A stretch of 47,400 bases of DNA from a virus: positions 1 to 47,400 of the IMG/VR virus record IMGVR_UViG_3300021475_000024, one strand, 5' to 3'. This document shows positions 29,044 through 36,241 of this stretch, in pieces. Below the pieces are notes generated by a model. That model was given only the letters and a program-made list of their open reading frames with translations. It searched no databases and was not told the origin of the DNA. The position numbers and the translations under genes were made by a program. The number at the start of each line of letters is the position of its first letter. Positions within the stretch are counted from its first letter, which is position 1.

Positions 29044-30380
29044 ATGTATTGTCCTCCATACTGCTGAACGCCCGCGATGCTGCCGGGCAGATAGTTGAGG
29101 CCAGCGCCGCCGGTGTTGATGACGCCGTTGGTCTGCACAAGAAATTTCTTGCCGGTGCAGGCCGCTCCGCCAGCGAAGCCGCCGTTGAATGCAAAGCTCG
29201 CCACGCCAACGTCGCTCACCATCGCGAACGCAGCGGCAAAATTCATCGGCGTGTTGGTAAGCTGGAATTGCGGCGGCGTGGACTGGTTCACGATGTCGAT
29301 GCGACCGGAGCCGAAACAACTCAGCCAGCACGCTGGAGCATAGGTGTTGCCAAGCGGTGGCCCGCTGACCTTGAAAATATCAGTGCCAATGCCGTTCAAG
29401 CGGCACGTCCCGCCATTGTAGATCGTCATGTGGGTGCCGTTGGTCGGCCCCCAGTCGATGTTGTCGATGATCAGTTGCGTGGAGTTCGGCACGGCGATGC
29501 CGCCGCCATAGGCACCGAGATTGCCGACACAGCGGAAACCGCTGAGAACATTGTTGACGCCCTGCGCGACGAAGCAGACTTGCGCGATGGCGTTGTCACC
29601 GCAGGAGACGAGCGTATTCCCCGGATTGCCCTTGTTGCCTTGCCAGAGAACCGTGCCTTGACCCGAAACGGCGGGAAGAACGCATTGCCGGTAGTTGTTG
29701 GCATCCGCGACGTGGACCGTGACGTTGAAGCCGTTGAGATTGAATTTCGACACCGCGTTGCTGGCGCGCTGCAACGTCTTGAACGGACCCTTCGGCGCGG
29801 TGCCGACCGCTGCCTGTGATCCATCGAAGGTGTCGTTGCCGATATTGCCGTCCACGTAGTAGTCGAGCGCGGCGGTCAGATAGATCGGGCCGCCCGAGCC
29901 GGAGGCGTTGATGCCGGTCAGCACCCATTTGCCAAGACAATAGACGAAGGTCGCGATGCTGTTCTTGATCAGATCGTACTGCTGCAAGACGGTCCCATCA
30001 GGGCGCGTCACAGGCTTCGGCGATAGTGGATAGAGCGCCAGCGTGCTGTCGCCCGCGTTGCTTGCGCCGACCAGCAGGCGGCACACCATGCCGTCGTAAT
30101 AGTCATCCGGCGCTGGCGCGAGATGGGCGACGTAGGCATTGGCGGTGCCGTAGTCCGTGGAGAAATTCAGCCGCTGCGACTGGATCGCCTTGCCGAGTTG
30201 CCGGAGGTCCGTGTTCTCTGGCGTGGCGATGCTGACATCGGAAATCAGGTTCACAATCTCGCGCTGCGGATATTCGATGCTCTCCGCTGGCGGGATCGAC
30301 CCCATCGTTCCGGTCGAGGGATTGCCGTTGACATACGCCGCGTTCGGATCAGAGACGCCGTAAGGCTGATTATATTTCAT
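29040..30380 (-). CDS. Tail fibre, beta-helix type
   Basis: 446 residues from ATG 30380, preceded by GGAGGGCACGCC and overlapping the upstream stop by ATGA. The N-terminal 130 residues bind the baseplate (QLGKAIQSQRLNF is familiar from gp49/gpS-type fibres). Residues from about 180 (YVDGNIGNDTFDGSQAAVGT, a phage fibre motif preceding a beta-helix) form repeated short strands with Asn/Gly turns, as in right-handed beta-helices of tailspikes. No catalytic residues are obvious. Likely binds a host surface glycan. Confidence 0.75.
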   Translation of the reverse strand: MKYNQPYGVSDPNAAYVNGNPSTGTMGSIPPAESIEYPQREIVNLISDVSIATPENTDLRQLGKAIQSQRLNFSTDYGTANAYVAHLAPAPDDYYDGMVCRLLVGASNAGDSTLALYPLSPKPVTRPDGTVLQQYDLIKNSIATFVYCLGKWVLTGINASGSGGPIYLTAALDYYVDGNIGNDTFDGSQAAVGTAPKGPFKTLQRASNAVSKFNLNGFNVTVHVADANNYRQCVLPAVSGQGTVLWQGNKGNPGNTLVSCGDNAIAQVCFVAQGVNNVLSGFRCVGNLGAYGGGIAVPNSTQLIIDNIDWGPTNGTHMTIYNGGTCRLNGIGTDIFKVSGPPLGNTYAPACWLSCFGSGRIDIVNQSTPPQFQLTNTPMNFAAAFAMVSDVGVASFAFNGGFAGGAACTGKKFLVQTNGVINTGGAGLNYLPGSIAGVQQYGGQYI

Positions 30381-31144
30381 GGCGTGCCCTCCATCGGATC
30401 GCCGGGATGCAAATTCGTGTAATCGAAAATGATGTGCGTGTGCGCTGGCTTCCAGCGGTTGAGCAGGCATTCCAGATCGTCGGCGAGCCCGATGCGCAGA
30501 TGCGGATCGACGCCGGTCTGACCGGACGTGACGCGAAACCAAGTCAGCTTCGCCATGTGGACATGCACGGTCCAATAGTAGCGGTTCTCCAGCGGACCCA
30601 GCCCGTAGTTCGGCCACGCCGACAATTCGCCGTCAGAGACGTTGTGATCACCGGGCGGCGCGAGGATCGGCTGGCCCCACTGGTTGCGCATCGGATCAGG
30701 CGGCACGACGCCGATGGTTCGGCAATCACCGCAGCCATCCATGGCGATGAAGAACGGGCGATACTCGGTGATCGTGATCGTGTAGCCGAGCATCGCCGCC
30801 GCGTTGATGAAGAATTCGCGGCTCTGCGCGCCCCACAACGTCATGCGCATGACAAGCGCAAGCTGACGCTCCGCGATCGATTGCGGCGCGCTGTAGCAGG
30901 GATCAGGCAGACCCCAGTTGCGTTCCCAGTCCGGCAGCAATTCGACGGTCTGGCGCGGGTCGCTTTCCATCTCCAGCAATTTGCTGGCGCGGATTTCAAA
31001 ATCGCCCCAGATGCGCGTCAGCCCGCGCACGACACGCATCAGCACGCCTTCCCAGTCGCGCGGCCACGCCTGCCCGAGCGGCAGATGCGCTTGCAGCGCG
31101 TCGGCATAGTCGTCGCCGGTTCTGGTGACGTGCTTGTCAGGCAT
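30377..31144 (-). CDS. Mu gp48/YmfQ-like tail protein (DUF2313)
   Basis: 255 residues. Signature: YADALQAHLPLGQAWPRDWE near the start and LLPDWERNWGLPDPC (about 68-82), as in the YmfQ/gp48 family. This protein connects the baseplate wedge to the fibres. The start overlaps the baseplate J stop by 8 bases. The next gene is the fibre, the order found in Mu (gp47, gp48, gp49). Confidence 0.85.
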   Translation of the reverse strand: MPDKHVTRTGDDYADALQAHLPLGQAWPRDWEGVLMRVVRGLTRIWGDFEIRASKLLEMESDPRQTVELLPDWERNWGLPDPCYSAPQSIAERQLALVMRMTLWGAQSREFFINAAAMLGYTITITEYRPFFIAMDGCGDCRTIGVVPPDPMRNQWGQPILAPPGDHNVSDGELSAWPNYGLGPLENRYYWTVHVHMAKLTWFRVTSGQTGVDPHLRIGLADDLECLLNRWKPAHTHIIFDYTNLHPGDPMEGTP

Positions 31145-32219
31145 AGAGAACGGTTCCTAAAACGGGCATGTAGGCTGGCGCTGGCATCTCCGTCGTCTCG
31201 AAATCGAGTTCGTGATTTTCCTCGCCGATCGCTTGGCTGATCGCCTCATCGACCCACGATCGGTACATGGTCTGGCCGGGCTTCGATCGCACGAACTCCA
31301 TGTCCCTGATCGATGTCTCGATGCGTGCGCGCACGGTCGGATCGTCAGTGACCAGATTGCTGATGGTGATGTTGTAGAAGAACAGGATCGGAGCGAAGAC
31401 GAAGCAATCGATCACGGTGACGGGCCGTTTGCTGTTGATGTAGTCGCTGACCATCTCGACATCGGCAGGCTGCGGCAGTCCGTAATTGTCGGGATAGGTG
31501 TCGTCCATCAGGAAGCGCACCGTCATGGTGCCGGGTCCGATTTCGCAGGCTGACCACGCGCGCGTGACGCCCGGCACCGCCATCGCCCACGCGACATAGT
31601 CGGCGAGGTCGCCGCCCATCGGCGGGTTCTGGATGCGGAACAGGATGCGCTCGCGAAGCTGATCATCCGTCTCGGTGTCGAAGCCGCCGCTGATGTCGCC
31701 CAGCGCTTGAGCAAGATCGACACCGGGGACCGCCGGGCTCAAATTCAGCGCGTCGCCATCGGGCAAATTGCTGATGCTTCCGGCGGTGAGCGCCGCCGCG
31801 TTTGCCGTGCCAGTGCCGCCCGAACCAATCTCGCCAGCCGTGGTCGTTTGATATTGGACGCCGTTGCCGCCGGTCATCAGCGTGCCGATCGGAATGATCG
31901 CGCCGGGATTGCCGCTGTTGTTGATGAACTCGACAACGCCGCTGGCGTAGGTCGCCGCCTTGCGACCCTTCGATCCGTCTGCGTTGACCAGCCAGATGTT
32001 GCCGTGACGATCGAGCCATTCCTGCTCTGCGGTGTCCGGCATCAACTGCTTTGCCAGCCAGTCGAGATACAGGAAGCAGAGATGCGTGAGCCCGGCCATC
32101 GCATCGCTCATGATGCGCAGCGCCGAGTTCGGGATCATGGCCTTCGCGCCAAGCTGCGACAGCACATAGTCGCGCGTCAGGCGGCGCGTGTCTTTGAGCG
32201 TTGGCGTTGTCCAAGGCAT
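31137..32219 (-). CDS. Baseplate J-like protein (Mu gp47)
   Basis: 360 residues, typical for gpJ/gp47. Contains ADGSKGRKAATYASGVVEF with GAIIPIGTLMTGGNGVQYQT (entry to the J domain), ADYVAWAMAVPGVTRAWS, and DDTYPDNYGLPQPADVEMVS, then YINSKRPVTVIDCFV. It forms the baseplate wedge with gp46 and gp48-type proteins. Starts directly after the gp46-like stop. Confidence 0.9.
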   Translation of the reverse strand: MPWTTPTLKDTRRLTRDYVLSQLGAKAMIPNSALRIMSDAMAGLTHLCFLYLDWLAKQLMPDTAEQEWLDRHGNIWLVNADGSKGRKAATYASGVVEFINNSGNPGAIIPIGTLMTGGNGVQYQTTTAGEIGSGGTGTANAAALTAGSISNLPDGDALNLSPAVPGVDLAQALGDISGGFDTETDDQLRERILFRIQNPPMGGDLADYVAWAMAVPGVTRAWSACEIGPGTMTVRFLMDDTYPDNYGLPQPADVEMVSDYINSKRPVTVIDCFVFAPILFFYNITISNLVTDDPTVRARIETSIRDMEFVRSKPGQTMYRSWVDEAISQAIGEENHELDFETTEMPAPAYMPVLGTVLYA

Positions 32220-32726
32220 CTATCTGCCCTCCCGCAAATCGTCCCACAATTCGCTGTAGCGAAGCTCCACCGCTGTTCGCGGGCCGCGATAGATCGTGAC
32301 GCCGACATCGATGCGCTGGGTGTCCACCTGCACCGAATTGACATCGATGCGCGAGGCGATCAGGCGTTGCGTGAAGGGCTTCATCGCATCGCGCGTCCAG
32401 CCTTCGGCGCGGGCCTGCGTCGAGCCGCGCCGCGCGTTCGGCCCGGTGATCTTCTCGCGCGACAACAGCCACAGCAGGCAGCCGACCGGCCAGCCGCCCC
32501 ACAATTCGTCCGCGTCCATGTCGCCCCACCAGCCCCGGCGATCGGTCGCGTCTGGATCAGGCAACGGCTGTGCTTCCGGCGCGAGCATGTCGGTGCCGAG
32601 CGCGACAATCACGGCGGATTGCAGATCGTAACCATCCGCGAGCAGGTTCTGATCGGTCAGCAACCAATCGAGCGTGACCGCATAAGCGGGGAAATCGAGT
32701 TGCTGGAGATAGCGAATGTCGCTCAT
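32220..32726 (-). CDS. Mu gp46-like baseplate protein
   Basis: 168 residues. The motif DATDRRGWWGDMDADELWGG (about 58-77) is the core signature of the phage GP46 family, followed by TQARAEGWTRDAMKPF. Homologous by position to gpW of P2 and gp46 of Mu. It stops directly before the J gene and overlaps gp45 by ATGA. Confidence 0.88.
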   Translation of the reverse strand: MSDIRYLQQLDFPAYAVTLDWLLTDQNLLADGYDLQSAVIVALGTDMLAPEAQPLPDPDATDRRGWWGDMDADELWGGWPVGCLLWLLSREKITGPNARRGSTQARAEGWTRDAMKPFTQRLIASRIDVNSVQVDTQRIDVGVTIYRGPRTAVELRYSELWDDLREGR

Positions 32727-33727
32727 GTGGCCCTCGCTTCCAGTTCGGCGATCCGCCGCTCCAGATCGATGATGCGCTGCTCTGTCGCCAGCGGGTCCGT
32801 GTCCATCGATGTCGGCGGTCCCGGCTTCGTCGCGTTGACCAGCACCGCGCCGTCGCCGCTTGGCACCGTGGTCATGCCCTGACCGCCGCTGACGCCGTAG
32901 GCGGGATGGCTCGCATCTTCAGCGCCAAGATGGATTTCGCCCATGAACGCCCACTTCTTGGCCTGCTTGTCGTAATAGCCGACGACAGTGTCGCCGCTGC
33001 GAAACTCGATGCGGTTCGCAGTCGTGCGCATCTCGGTGTTGATGGTGTCGCCTTCGTGCTTGTAATTTTCATTGTTCGGCGCGCTCGCCATCTCAGCGAG
33101 TTCGTCAGGCGTTGCCTTGCTCAGATCGACGCCGCTGTCCGCCCATGACTTCAGGTTCTGGGATGGGCTGCCCTGATCGCGGTTCTGCTTTTGCTTCACG
33201 ACATGGCGTATCGAGGCATAACGCTGCTTCTGCTGGCCGCCAGCTTGGGATGCGTACTGTCCCGGCGCATTGCCGTCGCCTTGGTCATCGAGCGCGAGCA
33301 TGTGGATGGCGTCGCGACGGATCAGCGTCATCATGCCTTGGTCGTCAAATTGCGCGCTCTCGCCGGGCTTCAGCCCCATGGGGCGATGCCTGCGATCGTC
33401 CATGCCGATAATCACGGGATGATTGCGCTGCCCACCGATCAGGAGCGCGATGCCTTCCGCCGCCGGTCCCTGCATGGGCGAGCCGTCGCCGCCCGTGCCG
33501 CCACCACCGCCGCCACCTTGCCCGCCGCCCTGTTGCTGGTCGCGCGGCAGCGGCATCGTCGTGATGCCGTAGTTCTGCAATCGCTCCACGATTTTGCGGC
33601 CTTCAGAATTCATGCCGTCGAACGAAAGCTCCTGCATCATCGGATTGTCGTTCGCCTTGTTGAGCGTCAGGCGCAGGATCGAATGCATCGCGCGACCCGA
33701 CATCTCCATCAGACTGTTGCGGTTCAT
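32723..33727 (-). CDS. Mu gp45-like baseplate spike protein
   Basis: 334 residues from ATG 33727 (ATGA overlap). Residues about 1-170 match the gp45/gpV type with an OB-fold: ERLQNYGITTMPLPRD, LIGGQRNHPVIIGMDDRRHR and FDDQGMMTLIRRDAI. A Gly-rich loop (about 65-85) interrupts it. The C-terminal part has a beta-helix-like SGDTVVGYYDKQAKKW and a short coiled coil (EQRIIDLERRIAELEA) at the end. The spike pierces the outer membrane at contraction. Confidence 0.88.
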   Translation of the reverse strand: MNRNSLMEMSGRAMHSILRLTLNKANDNPMMQELSFDGMNSEGRKIVERLQNYGITTMPLPRDQQQGGGQGGGGGGGTGGDGSPMQGPAAEGIALLIGGQRNHPVIIGMDDRRHRPMGLKPGESAQFDDQGMMTLIRRDAIHMLALDDQGDGNAPGQYASQAGGQQKQRYASIRHVVKQKQNRDQGSPSQNLKSWADSGVDLSKATPDELAEMASAPNNENYKHEGDTINTEMRTTANRIEFRSGDTVVGYYDKQAKKWAFMGEIHLGAEDASHPAYGVSGGQGMTTVPSGDGAVLVNATKPGPPTSMDTDPLATEQRIIDLERRIAELEARAT

Positions 33728-35010
33728 TGACTGGCCTCCGCTTGTGCCTTTGCCGCTGCCGCCGCCAGCGCCTTCTGCTTCTCCATCGCGACCCGCGCGC
33801 TTTCCGCCGCCATCACGTTCATCGCGGCGTTGAGGTAGGAAAGCTGACCGTTCATGTGGATCGGATCGACCAGTTGCAGCGTGGTCGTGGTCCCGGCATC
33901 GCTCTGCTCGTAGACGCATCCGGCGCAGCCAAGCACCAGTTCGTTCATGATGAGCGAGGGCGACGTGATGCTGTAATACTCGCCAGCCTTCCAGACATCG
34001 TCGCTCTGGTTTTGATCCTTGAACCAGCCCTGCACCGTGATCTGCGCCTCGATGAAGCTGCCTTCGGTGAAGACCTTCTCCATCATCGCGCGCCGCTGCA
34101 CACCGTGCATGGTGTCGGCAACGTCCATCACCGTGACCATGTAGCGATTGCGCGACGATGTACCCGGCTGGAAGGCGATCTGCTTGTTCTGGCTGTCGCC
34201 ATAGGCGGCATTGCTGCCGTTGGTCTGGCCCATGGCATAGATTTTTTTGTAGACCATCTGATCGCGCAGCACGACGCTGGCGCGCAGGATGTTGACGCCC
34301 TCGACCAGATCGCCGGTCGAGATGACAGGGTTCTCTCCGATGGCAAGCAAGCCGCCATTCGCATTCGAACCGATGACGATGTTGCGCGGTTTCGCGTACC
34401 GCTCCAGCGCCATCATGATGGTTTCGCCGGGCTGGATTTGGATTTTCTCGAACGGCGTATTATCGACCGCGCCCATGGTCGTGAGCTTGATGCCGAGATG
34501 CGCCATCAGATCGGTCGCCAAATTCGACCATGACTGCCCGTCGTGCCCGTCCAGCTTCTCGATCGGCACCGACGAATTGGTCAGATCGACCGTGTCGCCG
34601 CAACCGATCAGGCGGACGCCATGGTTCTTTTCATCGAAGCCGACATGCCGTTCGGTGATGTAGCCAAACACGGCGGGCACGCCGCCGATGTAGACGCGGA
34701 CGATGTCGCCGGGGACGAATTGCACGGCATCCCAGACCAGCGGGATCGGGCTCTCCTCGCTGCATTCAAACTGGAATGTCGGGAACGGTTGCGTCACGCG
34801 CTGCTCGACGCGCACGCTTGTCCAATTGGTGAACAGACCACCGCGCACCTCAAGCGTGGCAATCTCCTTGCCGGTGTCGAGCCGCTGCGGCACCGGAGGA
34901 CCGCCATCGGGTGACGGTGCGGTCTGATCCGGGTTGATGGTGACGCCGGTCGAGGGCGGCTTGTCCTGTAGCGCCGACCAGCGGTCATCAAATGTGGGTC
35001 CGTCTGCCAT
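33724..35010 (-). CDS. Mu gpP-like baseplate hub (gp44)
   Basis: 428 residues. The phage D/gpP fold is indicated by WTSVRVEQRVTQPFPTFQFE, PGDIVRVYIGGVPAVFGYIT, and VRLIGCGDTVDLTNSS, followed by a LysM-like part, TPFEKIQIQPGETIMMALER. The last 50 residues are Ala-rich and helical. The hub joins tube, tape measure end and spike. Two bases after the upstream split-gpN gene. Confidence 0.88.
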   Translation of the reverse strand: MADGPTFDDRWSALQDKPPSTGVTINPDQTAPSPDGGPPVPQRLDTGKEIATLEVRGGLFTNWTSVRVEQRVTQPFPTFQFECSEESPIPLVWDAVQFVPGDIVRVYIGGVPAVFGYITERHVGFDEKNHGVRLIGCGDTVDLTNSSVPIEKLDGHDGQSWSNLATDLMAHLGIKLTTMGAVDNTPFEKIQIQPGETIMMALERYAKPRNIVIGSNANGGLLAIGENPVISTGDLVEGVNILRASVVLRDQMVYKKIYAMGQTNGSNAAYGDSQNKQIAFQPGTSSRNRYMVTVMDVADTMHGVQRRAMMEKVFTEGSFIEAQITVQGWFKDQNQSDDVWKAGEYYSITSPSLIMNELVLGCAGCVYEQSDAGTTTTLQLVDPIHMNGQLSYLNAAMNVMAAESARVAMEKQKALAAAAAKAQAEASQ

Positions 35011-35012
35011 GG

Positions 35013-35681
35013 CTACACCGACAACATCTTGCCCTCGATGGGCATGAACGCGGGATGCACGACGCTGTTTTCGGCGATCAACTCCTGATAGCGGGACGGG
35101 TCTGCGTAGGCGCGCTGCGCCATTCGCAGCGCGGGCATCACCATCTGGTACTTGTAGGCGATGACGCGCGGCAATTGCCTGCCGCGATCGGCGAGATGCC
35201 GCGTCACGTCGCCGTGCAGCCGGATCAACGCCATGTAGGTGTAGCTGTCGAGGTCATCGGCGGCGACCTCGCTCGTCTGACTGAAGGCATCGTTCATCGA
35301 CATGGCGATGGCATCGACTTCGTCGCGCGAAGCGAACGTCATGAAGGAGATGATGCGAGCCTCGCACGCCAACGCCAGCCGGACGATCGCCAGCACGGTT
35401 TCAGTCGCAGGCAGACTGACCGGCGTTTCCGTCAGCGCGGCCAAGCGGACACGATCCATCGTCACCAGCGTTGCGTTGCAGTTGCGCGCCAGATCGAGCG
35501 CGATGCTGAGTGCTGTGCTGAATGTCGGCAGGTCGATCATGTTCTCATCGGCGATCATCATGCCGACGCAGCGCCGCAATCCAGAACCGATTGTGCCGCT
35601 GATCGTGACAGCCGACGACAGCACCACGGGGCCGATGCGCTGTACGATGCCGAGAACTTCGTTTGCTTCGTCGCTGGTCAT
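35013..35681 (-). CDS. C-terminal half of DNA circularisation protein N (split gene)
   Basis: 222 residues (ATGA overlap with the DNA_circ_N gene). The closing segment LPRVIAYKYQMVMPALRMAQ followed by RYQELIAENSVVHPAFMPIE resembles the end of full-length gpN proteins ('LP...lAy..YGDa.ra.eI..rN...HPgF.P'). The first half is helical. In Mu the two halves are one protein; here they are two coupled frames. Role: tube-to-hub connection. Confidence 0.65.
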   Translation of the reverse strand: MTSDEANEVLGIVQRIGPVVLSSAVTISGTIGSGLRRCVGMMIADENMIDLPTFSTALSIALDLARNCNATLVTMDRVRLAALTETPVSLPATETVLAIVRLALACEARIISFMTFASRDEVDAIAMSMNDAFSQTSEVAADDLDSYTYMALIRLHGDVTRHLADRGRQLPRVIAYKYQMVMPALRMAQRAYADPSRYQELIAENSVVHPAFMPIEGKMLSV

Positions 35682-36229
35682 GATGGCGGTGCCGTTCCGA
35701 ATACCATTTGATAGACCTTGGCGTAGGGCACAGCGGCGGCACCTGTTAGCTCGTTGCCGATCACTGCCTGCTCGACGTTGTTCGCTGATTTCTGGATTTC
35801 GCCTGTCGTTGAAATCGTCGTCCGCCAGACCGGATCGCCGTACTCGACAAAGTCCATGTCGATGGTGCAGAAGCCGCCTTTGTCGCGGCTCTCGCTGATG
35901 CTGTAAGCCTGCACCATCACCTGCACGTCGCTCATCTGATACGGCATCGGCAGGCGCAACATGCCGGGGCCGTCAGCCTCCAGCGCGTTGATCAGATCGT
36001 CCTTGCGGTCGAGATAGTCGCGCCCGATCAGATAGCCCTGCACCAGAAAGCGGTTCGCGGTTCGCCCCATGTCTTCGGCATAGGGGACGTTGCGCTTCGG
36101 GTACTGATGCAGCGCCACACGCCGACCACCACCACGACCATCCGTCTCGACGTGAAACTCCATGCCGCGAAACGATGCGGTCTGGTACTTGTCGCGCCAC
36201 GGGTTGTGGAAGTCTTTGATGACTGCCAT
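35678..36229 (-). CDS. DNA circularisation protein N-terminal domain (DNA_circ_N)
   Basis: 183 residues. Residues 1-95 match DNA_circ_N: the start IKDFHNPWRDKYQTASFRG, then ALHQYPKRNVPYAEDMGRTA, FLVQGYLIGRDYLDRKDDLI and PGMLRLPMPYQMSDVQVMV. The rest (MDFVEYGDPVWRTTI) continues the same fold. Together with the next gene it equals about one gpN. Follows the tape measure gene by 12 bases. Confidence 0.85.
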   Translation of the reverse strand: MAVIKDFHNPWRDKYQTASFRGMEFHVETDGRGGGRRVALHQYPKRNVPYAEDMGRTANRFLVQGYLIGRDYLDRKDDLINALEADGPGMLRLPMPYQMSDVQVMVQAYSISESRDKGGFCTIDMDFVEYGDPVWRTTISTTGEIQKSANNVEQAVIGNELTGAAAVPYAKVYQMVFGTAPPS

Positions 36230-36241
36230 TGCATCAATCCG

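Noticed and set aside
31707-32882. Rightward frame of 391 codons across baseplate genes
   Set aside because: Antisense to gp46- and gp47-like genes, low-quality composition, no operon context.
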